From an uncultured Muribaculaceae bacterium (GTDB lineage: Bacteria > Bacteroidota > Bacteroidia > Bacteroidales > Muribaculaceae), in contig CAJTJV010000003.1 of NCBI GenBank assembly GCA_910576775.1, positions 62,001-126,000 on the forward strand: a stretch of 64,000 bases of DNA, given 5' to 3'. Under the pieces are notes generated by a model. It saw nothing but the letters and a program-made list of their open reading frames with translations, did not search any database and was not told the origin of the DNA. Numbering within the stretch: the first letter of the stretch is position 1; the number at the start of each line of letters is the position of its first letter. Shown here piece after piece: positions 9,679-18,246 of this stretch. The translations under genes were made by a program, and so were the position numbers.

Positions 9679-9966
9679 ATGGCGGACAATTTTAATCTTC
9701 AACCAATGCAGGCACCCAGTATGGTGCCCGCGTCAACAACAAAAGAAATCCTCACCATCGAGGAAGCGGCTGAATTCCTGAGCGTGTCGAAAAGTTATCT
9801 CTACAAGCAGACGAGCGCACAGCGGATACCGCATTACAAGCCAACCGGCAAACGTTGCTATTTCAAGCGCAGCGAATTAGAGGAATGGATTCTTGCCGGA
9901 AGAATATCCACTAAGGAGGAAATCGCGCAGCGGGCAAAAGCCTATTGCCTTAAAACCCGAAAGTGA
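9679..9966 (+). CDS. excisionase-like helix-turn-helix protein (HTH_17 / AlpA type)
   Basis: This 95-residue protein has a MerR-like winged helix typical of excisionases: ILTIEEAAEFLSVSKSYLYK, then IPHYKPTGKRCYFKRSELEEWI. Such proteins bend DNA at attachment sites or regulate element genes. The ATG at 9679 is preferred; a TTG lies 9 bp upstream. Its TGA overlaps the next gene's ATG by one base (TGATG), so the two are translationally coupled. Together with the next two genes it forms the regulation/replication block common in Bacteroidales integrative elements. Confidence 0.85.
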   Translation: MADNFNLQPMQAPSMVPASTTKEILTIEEAAEFLSVSKSYLYKQTSAQRIPHYKPTGKRCYFKRSELEEWILAGRISTKEEIAQRAKAYCLKTRK

Positions 9967-11207
9967 TGGAACGCGAGGTTATATCGTTCAATGCCGAGCT
10001 GACACCTCCGCTATATGGGTTGCCGCCGATAATGAAACGCATTGTGCGAGAGGTGTCGGACAAGCGTCAAGCCGCTGTTGACTTCGCTCTCGGTCCGGCA
10101 CTCGGAGCCGCAAGCATAGCCATCGGCAGTCGGATTGTACTTGACGCTTACGGCTATCGGAATCGGCTCAATCTGTGGATAATGATGGTCGGTCGCAGCA
10201 CTGCCAACAAATCCGCGCCGATGAAAGACATTTATGTTCCTTTGTACAAAATCAACAATCGGCTTTTCGCAGATTACTCGACAAAAGTAGAGTCGATCAA
10301 GGCGTCACGGGCTTCCGGAACGGATGAACCGATGCCTAAGACAAGTCAGATTTTGATTGAGGATTCAACTCCCGAAGCCCGCAATCAGGCTCTCGAGGAT
10401 AATCCGCATGGACTTCTCAACAGCCGCGAAGAACTGACGGCGACCATTGGCGACATCGGGCGATACGGCAGCAGCGGTGAACTGAGTGCATTGCTGTCCC
10501 TTCGTGACTGCACTTCATTCACAACCAATCGCAAAGGCGAAGGATTGAAAGTCATAAAGGCTCCGTTTTACTCATGGGTGAGCGGCATACAGCCAGGGAT
10601 GCTGAAGCCAACATTCGACAATCCGAAGTTCATATCAATGGGATTTCTTAACCGTTTCATTGTGCTTTATCCTTCTGAACTTCCAAAGCGCACAGCGAAG
10701 AAATGCCGGGCGGATGTAACGGTTGACCCTGCCGCAATTGAGGCTTGGGAGAGGCTTGTCAACGACACATATAATAATGTGGTACCATCGACCATAACGG
10801 CTTCCGAATCGGCTATGGAGGTGTATTGTCGTTTTGTTGACAATTCCATTCGGGCAGACGAATCATCGGCGACCGACTACGAGGCATCCATCTGGGGGAA
10901 GTTGAGAATTTACGTGCTACAACTTGCCGGGATTGCTTGTGTGATGAATGCGGTCGAGCAAGGAAGCCAACCGTCCGTAGTCACTGCTGAGCAGATGAGT
11001 TGGGCGGTTGACATGGCATATTATTCCCATGCCTCCCAACTCCGTATGTTGACAGACATAATCGGCCCTATTGATGCAAAATCACAACTCACCACCAAGG
11101 AACTGATGCTTTTGCTGTTGAGCCATTTTCCCGATTTAGTAAAATCGAAGCTTGCAGAAGCTCTGCATGTTGATCCTCGCCAGATTAGGCGATGGATGAA
11201 TGAATAA
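9966..11207 (+). CDS. DUF3987-family ATPase-like protein of an integrative element
   Basis: About 413 residues, coupled to the preceding HTH gene. The sequence resembles DUF3987, a P-loop domain found next to primases in Bacteroidetes mobile elements. The nucleotide-binding loop reads GRSTANKSAP, with Asn where a classical Walker A has Gly (GxxxxNKS). Later motifs include ILIEDSTPE, a Walker-B-like acidic stretch, and LLNSREELTATIG. The last ~20 residues (KLAEALHVDPRQIRRWM) look like a DNA-binding helix-turn-helix. A role in element replication is inferred from the family and from the primase-like gene downstream. Confidence 0.8.
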   Translation: MEREVISFNAELTPPLYGLPPIMKRIVREVSDKRQAAVDFALGPALGAASIAIGSRIVLDAYGYRNRLNLWIMMVGRSTANKSAPMKDIYVPLYKINNRLFADYSTKVESIKASRASGTDEPMPKTSQILIEDSTPEARNQALEDNPHGLLNSREELTATIGDIGRYGSSGELSALLSLRDCTSFTTNRKGEGLKVIKAPFYSWVSGIQPGMLKPTFDNPKFISMGFLNRFIVLYPSELPKRTAKKCRADVTVDPAAIEAWERLVNDTYNNVVPSTITASESAMEVYCRFVDNSIRADESSATDYEASIWGKLRIYVLQLAGIACVMNAVEQGSQPSVVTAEQMSWAVDMAYYSHASQLRMLTDIIGPIDAKSQLTTKELMLLLLSHFPDLVKSKLAEALHVDPRQIRRWMNE

Positions 11208-11211
11208 CGAT

Positions 11212-11267
11212 GTCCTACGTCCTATGTCCTGTTCAAAATCCTCTCGGTAGGACGTAGGACATAGGAC
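11212..11267 (+). repeat. long hairpin built from TCCTAYG iterations
   Basis: The left arm (11212-11230) is made of short repeats GTCCTACGTCCTATGTCC and the right arm (11249-11267) is its near reverse complement. They pair over about 18 bp with one C/A mismatch and one G-U pair around an 18-nt loop. It fills most of the 85-bp gap between the DUF3987 and primase-like genes and has no U tract, so an ordinary terminator is unlikely. It may be a regulatory hairpin or a protein-binding/replication site. Confidence 0.75.
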
Positions 11268-11292
11268 AGAACGCAACAATTTTAACCGGCTT

Positions 11293-12207
11293 ATGAATAT
11301 TCTTGAAACTCCTATAACGGTATTCTCCGGCGTTACATCGACTAATGGTCGTGTCGTATCACTTGCCGAATTCCTTAACGATGCGTCGTCGCATCACCTT
11401 ATCCAACAAATCAGAATGGCCGAGGACAAGGCTGAGCGCACCCGACTCAAATCGGGCCTGCCATGCGCGGCGATTTCAGCCATCTGCCCTGATGGTCGAA
11501 AGAGTGATGATGCCTTCGAGCATACCGGGCTTATCTGCATAGACATTGACGGGCAGGACAATCCCGGATTCGGCAATGGTGCCGAATTGAAAGCAGGGGT
11601 TTGCAAGGTAGCGGAAGTGGCATATTGTTCGTTATCGGCGAGCGGTAACGGCTGCTTCGCAATCTTACGGTTGTCGAATCCTGAAAACCATCTCAGCCAC
11701 TTTCTTGCTCTGCAACGTCTGTTTAAATCGCGCCTTGGAATCGTCATAGACGGGCAGTGCAAGGATGTTAAACGCCTGCGCTTCGCAACATTTGATGCGG
11801 AGCCATATATCAATCCCGATGCCGATGTTTTCCGAATAATCGACATGGCAAACAAGCCCGTACCAAATACGAAAACCGCCAATCCTGCCCTGACACCACG
11901 AGCATGGAAAGACAATATGGAAACTACTGTGGAAAAAGTGGCACAACTGACAGCCGAGGTAGTGAGACGAGGAATTGACCTTACTGACGGCTATAGCAAT
12001 TGGGTGGAAATCGGGATGGCGTTGGCTGATCTTGGTGAAGCCGGACGCGAGTTCTTCCATGCGGTAAGTTCCGTATATCCCGGCTATGACCGAGCAAAAG
12101 CCAATGTCAAGTTCTCCAACCTGCTCCGGACCACCCGAAAGGTCACAATCGGCACGTTTTTCCACCAATGCGAGGCCCATGGGGTCACTATTGATACCAA
12201 TGCCTGA
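11293..12207 (+). CDS. VirE_N / BT4734-like and PriCT-2 domain protein, primase-related
   Basis: 304 residues. The N-terminal two thirds match the VirE_N/BT4734-like domain, including CAAISAICPDGRKSDD, the acidic core LICIDIDGQDNPG and the later CKDVKRLRFATFD, which resembles the archaeo-eukaryotic primase catalytic layout. The C-terminal part (VVRRGIDLTDGYSNWVEIGM through GTFFHQCEAHGV) is a PriCT-2 primase C-terminal domain. Such proteins lie beside DUF3987 ATPases in Bacteroidales integrative elements. The helicase or toprim partner and mobilisation genes often found downstream are missing, so the element may be shortened at this end. Confidence 0.85.
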   Translation: MNILETPITVFSGVTSTNGRVVSLAEFLNDASSHHLIQQIRMAEDKAERTRLKSGLPCAAISAICPDGRKSDDAFEHTGLICIDIDGQDNPGFGNGAELKAGVCKVAEVAYCSLSASGNGCFAILRLSNPENHLSHFLALQRLFKSRLGIVIDGQCKDVKRLRFATFDAEPYINPDADVFRIIDMANKPVPNTKTANPALTPRAWKDNMETTVEKVAQLTAEVVRRGIDLTDGYSNWVEIGMALADLGEAGREFFHAVSSVYPGYDRAKANVKFSNLLRTTRKVTIGTFFHQCEAHGVTIDTNA

Positions 12208-12232
12208 CTGAGCCTATGCGCTTGCGCGAAAG

Positions 12233-12457
12233 CTATAAGTTGCCGCATGAAACGGCAACCGGGTAGCCTACTTCCCCCTGCGGGAATCTGTGCCAACCAC
12301 CAGTTGCCACATCCAAGCCTACTGCAAGCACGTTTTTTTGAACCAATTTGGATATGGTATAGCGGCCTAATGACTTCGGTTTTCTGCTGAGCCTGTTTGG
12401 CATAGGCTCTGTCAGATTATTATCCGGCAAGTGTATTCGTCCATTATCTTGCTCCAA
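12233..12457 (-). CDS. possible small protein, unrecognised
   Basis: A 74-residue frame from an ATG at 12457. The middle (SLGRYTISKLVQKNVLAVGLDV) could form a short helix-turn-helix-like segment, but no family is recognised and there is no good promoter or neighbour. It may be a remnant or chance frame. Confidence 0.2.
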   Translation of the reverse strand: MEQDNGRIHLPDNNLTEPMPNRLSRKPKSLGRYTISKLVQKNVLAVGLDVATGGWHRFPQGEVGYPVAVSCGNL

Positions 12458-12861
12458 TTAAACCATTCAATTCGGCAACCAATGCTATACTCATTATGGC
12501 AACTCAATGTGACATCGGCATTGAATATATGGAGTCTGGCTATCCGACATCTGATATATGTGTTTGGTCGTACAATTAAATTTGCGGAGACTTTCATAGT
12601 GTGTGGATCTGACACATGAAGCGTGAAAGCATCGTAAGGTATGCAGAAATCAAAATCGTCGCCTTCCGATTATGCGGCTGTTGCATCAGCTTCAATTATG
12701 ATTTGCATCTTGTACGGTTCATCGTGAAGAATCCTCTGACAAAACATTCGGCATTTCGTTCAAATTTTCGCCGCACCCCAATGCGAAAAGGCCGTTGTTG
12801 TTTCCGAAAATGAAACCCAGCAATCGGTGGCTGTTGCTTTCCGATTTTGGCTGACTTTTGC

Positions 12862-12896
12862 AGTACACTTTTTCATGGAGTACACTTTTAGTACAC
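12862..12896. repeat. three AGTACAC direct repeats, candidate integrase-binding sites
   Basis: AGTACAC occurs at 12862-12868, 12879-12885 and 12890-12896, the first two followed by T runs (start spacings 17 and 11 bp). They lie 52-86 bp from the 3' end of tRNA-Leu, on the island side. Short direct repeats beside a tRNA 3' end are typical of arm-type binding sites of tyrosine integrases; this role is inferred. Confidence 0.45.
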
Positions 12897-12911
12897 CCTG
12901 GGAATAAGAAG

Positions 12912-12941
12912 CCCCTTGAAAATCTGTCGATTATCAAGGGG
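12912..12941 (-). terminator. hairpin downstream of tRNA-Leu
   Basis: An 8-bp perfect inverted repeat (CCCCTTGA / TCAAGGGG) with a 14-nt loop lies 6 bp beyond the tRNA 3' end. It is followed on the minus strand by a weakly T-rich stretch. It is probably the tRNA terminator and could also lie within the attachment region. Confidence 0.55.
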
Positions 12942-12947
12942 TTGTAG

Positions 12948-13028
12948 TGCCCAGAACAGGACTCGAACCTGCACGCCTCGCAGCACTCGCACCTGAAACG
13001 AGCGCGTCTACCATTCCGCCACCTGGGC
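12948..13028 (-). tRNA. tRNA-Leu (CAG)
   Basis: The 81-nt sequence folds as a class II tRNA. The acceptor stem is GCCCAGG/TCTGGGC with discriminator A. The anticodon stem CTCGT/GCGAG encloses the loop TTCAGGT, giving anticodon CAG. A long variable arm and a T arm GCAGG-TTCGAGT-CCTGT follow. CCA is not encoded, as is usual in Bacteroidetes. The 3' end faces the AT-rich island, consistent with use of the gene as an integration site. Confidence 0.95.
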
Positions 13029-13060
13029 TTGCTCGTGCACCTGACGGCGCTTTTGCGGTG

Positions 13061-13090
13061 CAAAGTTAAGAACTTTTTCCCGTTTTCAAA
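13061..13090 (-). promoter_or_regulatory. promoter of tRNA-Leu
   Basis: On the minus strand TTTG (13087-13090) and TAACTTTG (13061-13068) are separated by 18 nt and lie about 33 bp upstream of the mature tRNA 5' end. A divergent TATTTTTG at 13113-13120 probably serves rpiB. Confidence 0.6.
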
Positions 13091-13179
13091 GCGTTTGGAG
13101 TGATTTTTTTGCTATTTTTGTTGAAAATATTCGCGTCCAAGATTCGCATCAATTATAACAGATTAATTTTCAAATCAAT

Positions 13180-13641
13180 ATGAATATACTGCGTAACGAT
13201 ATCCCTGTTGGCCTATGCAGCGACCATGCCGGCTATGAGCTGAAAGCCATCATTGAAGGCTATCTCGAGTCGAACAATATCTCCTTTGAAGATTTCGGAA
13301 CTTTCAGCAGCGAAAGCTGCGACTATCCCGATTTCGCGCACCCCTGCGCCGCCGCCGTAGAAGCAGGCAAGGTATACCCTGCAATAGCCATGTGCGGCAC
13401 CGGCAACGGTATCGGCATGACGCTCAACAAGCATCAGGGTGTCCGCGCCGCTCTCTGCTGGGAACCGGAGCTGGCTCGCCTCGCCCGAGCGCACAACGAT
13501 GCCAATATCCTCGTGCTGCCTGCACGATTCATCGCTCCCGAGCTTGCACTTGAGCTCATAGACGTATTCCTGAGCACACCTTTCGAGGGTGGACGCCATC
13601 AGCGCCGCATCGGAAAGATGCCCGTCGGAAACTGCAAATAA
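13180..13641 (+). CDS. rpiB: ribose-5-phosphate isomerase B
   Basis: 153 residues, the normal length for RpiB, which interconverts ribose 5-phosphate and ribulose 5-phosphate in the pentose phosphate pathway. The substrate-binding segment CSDHAGYELK contains His16, and the anion-hole and catalytic-cysteine segment MCGTGNGIGM contains Cys72. The C-terminus carries GGRHQRRIGKM. It starts about 55 nt after a predicted start site and is followed after 7 bp by a lipoprotein nucleotidase. LacA/LacB isomerases are related, but single-gene context and full motifs favour RpiB. Confidence 0.93.
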   Translation: MNILRNDIPVGLCSDHAGYELKAIIEGYLESNNISFEDFGTFSSESCDYPDFAHPCAAAVEAGKVYPAIAMCGTGNGIGMTLNKHQGVRAALCWEPELARLARAHNDANILVLPARFIAPELALELIDVFLSTPFEGGRHQRRIGKMPVGNCK

Positions 13642-13648
13642 TATCGCC

Positions 13649-15205
13649 ATGCGTCTCTTCCGTAATATCTTTGTGCCGGCGATAGCCGCCACGATGCTCT
13701 TCGGCGCAATAGCGTGCGGGGAAAAAGCAAATAAAAACACGCTTGTCATCCTGCATACAAACGACACCCACTCCCAGATTGAGCCGGGCGACGACAATCT
13801 CGGCGGTGTGATGCGCCGCAAGGCCGTCATCGACAGCATACGCGCGGCAGAAAAGAATGTATTGCTCGTCGATGCCGGCGACGCCGTCCAGGGCACCCTG
13901 TTCTTCTATCTCTACGGAGGCCTGGTTGAGCAGGAGATCATGAACATTCTCGGCGTCGACATGCGTATCCTCGGCAATCACGAGTTCGACAACGGCAGCG
14001 ACTCCCTCGCTGCCGTCCTGAAGCATTCCGAGGCTCTGAAACTGTCTTCGAACTATAAGCTCGACGGCTCCGCTCTCGACGGTATGTTCGAGCCATATAC
14101 CATAAAGAAATTCGGAGACAGGAAAATAGGATTCATCGGAATCAACCTCAACCCCGAAGGTATGATTTCCAAGGGCAATTACGACGGTGTGGAATTTCTA
14201 CCTATCGTCGCCACGGCAAACCTTATGGCTGAAAAACTCAAGAAAGAAGACAAGGTAGACGCTGTAGTAGCCCTGTCGCATATCGGCTACAACCCCGCGG
14301 GACTTGTCGGCGATTCCGTCCTCGCCCTCAACTCGCGCAACATCGATATCATTATCGGCGGCCATTCCCACGACGTAATTGACCCTGCAACGGAGAAGGG
14401 CGCACGCCGCTCTCGCATGACAAACCTCGACGGCAAACCGGTGCTCGTCGTGCAGACCGGCAAATCGGGCCGCTTCCTCGGCAAGATTGAAATAGACCTC
14501 GACAGTATCGGAACCGATGCTCTCCCGGACTACGAGCTTATAAGAATCGACGGCCGCTACGACGGCTACAGGGACGAAGCCCTGGCAGAATCACTGAAAA
14601 AATATAAATCAGGCGTCGACTCGCTGATGCAGGTATGGGTGACGTACGCGCCCGCATCCATGTCGAACAAGAGTACGGAGTTACAGAATTTTTTCGCCGA
14701 CTACGTTATGCTACGCGGCAAGGAGCTTGACGGCAAGACCGATTTCGCCATTATCAACAAAGGCAGTCTGCGCGCCGACATACCACAAGGCAAAGTCTCC
14801 GAAGGGCATATCATCAACATGGAACCGTTCCGCAACTACATCGATGTCGTGGAGCTGAAAGGATCTGACATAAAGGATATCTTCGACGTAATGGCATCCA
14901 CCGACGGCAACGGCATCAGCGGAAACGTCCGCGCATCCTTCGTCCGGAAGGATGGCAAGGCATACGCCGACGACATCACAATCGACGGCAAACCCCTCGA
15001 TCCGGACAGGACCTACCGTGTCGCCACTATCGACTACCTCGCCAAAGGCGGCGACTACATGACAGGCTTCACACGTGGCAGAGTCATCGCAGAAAGCCCC
15101 AATGCGGTCTTCGAGGATTTGCTGCACTATTTCCGCGAAGGAACCGGCAAAGGCAAAGACTTTGCCGGAAGCCCCGAAAACCGCTGGACTCCAATCAAAA
15201 AATAA
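13649..15205 (+). CDS. lipoprotein 5'-nucleotidase / UshA-like metallophosphatase
   Basis: From the ATG at 13649 the protein has 518 residues with a lipoprotein signal ending GAIAC, so it should be anchored in the cell envelope. The N-terminal metallophosphatase domain shows HTNDTHSQI, DAGDAVQGT, GNHEFDNG, ALSHIGY and GGHSHD, a complete dinuclear metal site. The C-terminal half is the 5'-nucleotidase substrate domain (INKGSLRADI, NMEPFRN, LAKGGDYMTGF). It probably dephosphorylates nucleotides or related phosphoesters outside the cytoplasm. The start is 7 bp after rpiB, so the two likely form an operon with a ribose/nucleotide salvage theme. Confidence 0.92.
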   Translation: MRLFRNIFVPAIAATMLFGAIACGEKANKNTLVILHTNDTHSQIEPGDDNLGGVMRRKAVIDSIRAAEKNVLLVDAGDAVQGTLFFYLYGGLVEQEIMNILGVDMRILGNHEFDNGSDSLAAVLKHSEALKLSSNYKLDGSALDGMFEPYTIKKFGDRKIGFIGINLNPEGMISKGNYDGVEFLPIVATANLMAEKLKKEDKVDAVVALSHIGYNPAGLVGDSVLALNSRNIDIIIGGHSHDVIDPATEKGARRSRMTNLDGKPVLVVQTGKSGRFLGKIEIDLDSIGTDALPDYELIRIDGRYDGYRDEALAESLKKYKSGVDSLMQVWVTYAPASMSNKSTELQNFFADYVMLRGKELDGKTDFAIINKGSLRADIPQGKVSEGHIINMEPFRNYIDVVELKGSDIKDIFDVMASTDGNGISGNVRASFVRKDGKAYADDITIDGKPLDPDRTYRVATIDYLAKGGDYMTGFTRGRVIAESPNAVFEDLLHYFREGTGKGKDFAGSPENRWTPIKK

Positions 15206-15225
15206 CAGACACCACATATCCTGCA

Positions 15226-18210
15226 ATGAATAGAATCATCATAGCGGCCATGGCTCTTGCAATAACGGCATCGGCATGGGCCGTAATCCCCAATATAGCC
15301 AAAGGGCGAGAGGCTGAGGCCGAACGCTGGGTCGACTCCGTATATAATACCCTCAGTACCCGCGAACGCGTGGCGCAGCTTGTAGTCCCGGGCCTTAATC
15401 CCGGCTCCGGACAGGCTTCGGAGGCTGCTGTACGCAAAGTCGCAGGGACAGACAAATGCGGAGGGATGCTCTTCAGCAAAAGTTCATTCGAAGCGGCTGT
15501 AAAAATGGCGAATCTCGGCCGCGACGTGGCAAAAACACCACTCCTTATGACTCTTGACGGCGAATGGGGACTGTCGATGCGCATAAAGGACACACCACGC
15601 TTTCCCCGCAACATGGCGCTCGGAGCCATCCGCGACACACGCCTGCTCTATGAATATGGCCGCGAGGTAGCCCGCGAATGCAAGCTGATGGGAATCAATG
15701 TCGATTTCGCACCTGACGCCGACGTAAATACCAATCCAGCCAATCCTGTCATCGGCGACCGCTCCTTCGGCGAGAATCCCGAATTGGTCGCAAAGGCTGT
15801 CACGGCATACTCCCTCGGTCTCGAGGACGGCGGCGTACAGGCAGTAGCCAAGCATTTCCCGGGACACGGTGATACCGACGTCGACTCGCACAAGGCACTG
15901 CCGACAGTAAACCATTCGCGCCGGGTGCTCGACAGCATAGACCTCGCACCTTTCCGCCGGTTCATAGATTCCGGCTGCTCCGGCGTCATGGTAGGACACC
16001 TCAATGTACCGGCCATCGACAAGTCGGGCGTGCCGGCATCGCTATCTCCCAAAGTCGTCACCGACCTTCTGCGCGACGAAATGGGATTTGAAGGCCTGAT
16101 ATACACCGATGGTCTCGGCATGAAAGGCGTAACAGCCAACGGTAACCCGGCCGTAGCAGCTCTCAAAGCAGGAGTGGATGTCCTGCTCTACCCCATCGAC
16201 GCCCATGCCACAATCAACGTTGTGATGAACGCCCTCGAAGCCGGCAAACTCAGCCATGAAATCATAGAAGACCGCTGCAAACGCGTACTCAAATACAAAT
16301 ATCTTCTCGACGCCGGCAAAAAATCGTCGTCCGACATAGCCCGGCTTTCCGCCGACGTCAATTCCCCGCAGGCCGAGGCGCTTATCAAAAAACTTTCAGC
16401 AGCCTCGATAACCGTAATAGGGAACAAAGACGCCATCCTCCCTATTTCCAATCTTGGGAACACGCGGATAGCCGTCGTCAATATCGGCGCACGCGGAGAC
16501 AACGATTTCGTCAAGACCTGCCGCTTCTATGCCGATGTAGAAAGCTATTTCACTATAGGAGAGGCATTTTCGCAGGCCACGCTCGCTAAAATCAACAGCG
16601 CCGACATAGTGATAACGACCGTCTACAAGGATAATGCCGCCGCACGCTCCATCTTCGACAGCGTGACGAAGGGCAACAGCCGCCATATAGGCGTATTCAT
16701 GATAAACCCCTACAAAATAAGCAAATATGCAGCAGCTGTAAAGCGCTCCGATGCTACTGTCATAGCCTACGAGGACATCGCCGCCGAACGTGTGAGCGCG
16801 GCAGAAGCCATCTTCGGAGGAATAGCCGTCGACGGTCGTCTGCCTGTCAGCATCAGCGGAGTGGCTCCGGCAGGAAAGGGCGTACGCCTCGCCAAAACAC
16901 GCCTGGGTTTCTCAAGTCCGGCAGCCGAAGGTATGGCCGGATGGCTGCCCGACAGCATCAACGCCGTGGTACGCAAGGCATTGCGCGACAAAGCCTTCCC
17001 AGGATGCCAGGTGCTTGTCGCCCGCAACGGAAATATAGTATATGACAAATCTTTCGGCAAATTGTCCGGAACCGAAAGCGCAGCCGTCGACGCCTCCACC
17101 ATCTACGACCTCGCATCCGTCTCCAAAGCCACAGGCACCCTTCCGGGCATCATGAAGGCCTGCGACATGGGGCTGCTGAAGCTGAACAACACTCTCGGCG
17201 AACTGATTCCGGAAATCACCGATTCGGCGAAAAAATGCATCACCGTCCGCGAACTGCTCTACCACGAGACAGGCATGCCGGCATCGCTGAACATGTTCGA
17301 CGCTATGATAGACTCCACAACGTTCACCGGCAAGCTTATCACCAGGCGCCCCGACAAAAAGCACAGCATCAGGATTCAACGCAACGCCTACGGCAACAAC
17401 ACCGCACGTCTGCGCAAGGACATCACACGTCGCGTCGCCGACAAGCGTTTCAACATAGAGGCCTCGAAAGGCATCTTCACCGGCAAGGCCACCTACGACA
17501 CCATAATGCACCGCATATACGACATCGGCCTGCGCAAGAACAGGAACTACAATTATTCCTGTCTTAATTTCTGTCTGCTGATGGATATAGAGCAGCGTCT
17601 CACCGGCAGGCCTCATGACGTATTCGTAGGCGAGGAAATATTCGCGCCTCTTGGAGCTTACCGCACAGGTTACCGCCCGCTGACATGGACCACGCAGGCC
17701 AACATAGCCCCGACGGAGAACGATACATTCCTGCGCCGCCAGACCTTGCACGGCTATGTCCACGACGAGCTCGCCAATTTCTCCGGTGGCGTACAGGGCA
17801 ACGCCGGCCTCTTCTCGAACGCCCACGATATTGCCAAGATATGCCAGATGCTTCTCAACGGCGGCTCTTACGGCGACGCCCGTATCATATCAGAGCAGAC
17901 GGCACGTCTTTTCACTACCGACAGAAGCCCTACATGCCGCCGCGGTCTCGGCTTCGACAAGCCTGATACCGAAAACCCCGACGCATCCCCGACATGTGAC
18001 GAGGCTCCGGCATCGGTATTCGGTCACCTCGGATTCACAGGCACCGTATTCTGGGTCGACCCTGAACAGAACCTGATATTCGTATTTCTCACCAACCGCG
18101 TATATCCTACCCGCGACAACGCCGCTTTCAACAGACACAACATACGCCCGCACCTGTTCTCACTCGTATGCCGCAGCATTGCCGAGCAGGACAATAAATC
18201 CGCAAATTAA
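15226..18210 (+). CDS. GH3 beta-N-acetylhexosaminidase-like protein fused to a serine beta-lactamase-type domain
   Basis: 994 residues with a signal peptide. Residues ~35-370 are a NagZ-like GH3 domain with KHFPGHGDTDVDSH, the loop carrying the His-Asp acid/base of this subfamily, and nucleophile Asp295 in IYTDGLGMKG. A middle alpha/beta domain follows. Residues ~570-990 form a class C beta-lactamase/penicillin-binding-like domain with Ser631-x-x-Lys634 (SVSK), a tyrosine motif near NYSCLN and a late HLGFTGT. GH3 enzymes of this kind release GlcNAc from peptidoglycan fragments, and the serine domain could act on the peptide part, giving a two-step muropeptide enzyme (inference). It follows the nucleotidase after 20 bp on the same strand. 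Confidence 0.9.
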   Translation: MNRIIIAAMALAITASAWAVIPNIAKGREAEAERWVDSVYNTLSTRERVAQLVVPGLNPGSGQASEAAVRKVAGTDKCGGMLFSKSSFEAAVKMANLGRDVAKTPLLMTLDGEWGLSMRIKDTPRFPRNMALGAIRDTRLLYEYGREVARECKLMGINVDFAPDADVNTNPANPVIGDRSFGENPELVAKAVTAYSLGLEDGGVQAVAKHFPGHGDTDVDSHKALPTVNHSRRVLDSIDLAPFRRFIDSGCSGVMVGHLNVPAIDKSGVPASLSPKVVTDLLRDEMGFEGLIYTDGLGMKGVTANGNPAVAALKAGVDVLLYPIDAHATINVVMNALEAGKLSHEIIEDRCKRVLKYKYLLDAGKKSSSDIARLSADVNSPQAEALIKKLSAASITVIGNKDAILPISNLGNTRIAVVNIGARGDNDFVKTCRFYADVESYFTIGEAFSQATLAKINSADIVITTVYKDNAAARSIFDSVTKGNSRHIGVFMINPYKISKYAAAVKRSDATVIAYEDIAAERVSAAEAIFGGIAVDGRLPVSISGVAPAGKGVRLAKTRLGFSSPAAEGMAGWLPDSINAVVRKALRDKAFPGCQVLVARNGNIVYDKSFGKLSGTESAAVDASTIYDLASVSKATGTLPGIMKACDMGLLKLNNTLGELIPEITDSAKKCITVRELLYHETGMPASLNMFDAMIDSTTFTGKLITRRPDKKHSIRIQRNAYGNNTARLRKDITRRVADKRFNIEASKGIFTGKATYDTIMHRIYDIGLRKNRNYNYSCLNFCLLMDIEQRLTGRPHDVFVGEEIFAPLGAYRTGYRPLTWTTQANIAPTENDTFLRRQTLHGYVHDELANFSGGVQGNAGLFSNAHDIAKICQMLLNGGSYGDARIISEQTARLFTTDRSPTCRRGLGFDKPDTENPDASPTCDEAPASVFGHLGFTGTVFWVDPEQNLIFVFLTNRVYPTRDNAAFNRHNIRPHLFSLVCRSIAEQDNKSAN

Positions 18211-18246
18211 AAAACATCGCGTTTCAGAGGCTATACAACGCCATAT

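Larger units (their letters stand above)
12208..12947. other. gene-poor right end of the island
   Basis: About 740 bp between the primase-like gene and tRNA-Leu. I see no convincing gene. It holds one weak minus-strand frame (12233-12457), three AGTACAC repeats (12862-12896) and a hairpin next to the tRNA (12912-12941), listed separately. No integrase is present, so if this is a tRNA-inserted element its integrase lies left of the window or has been lost. Confidence 0.6.

Noticed and set aside
9314..9702. Small minus-strand frames between the regulator and the HTH gene.
   Set aside because: They overlap the promoters predicted for both directions and have no recognisable protein character.
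11212..11267. CRISPR-like short repeats.
   Set aside because: The TCCTAYG words are contiguous, form a hairpin and have no spacers. No CRISPR array or cas gene is seen anywhere in the window.
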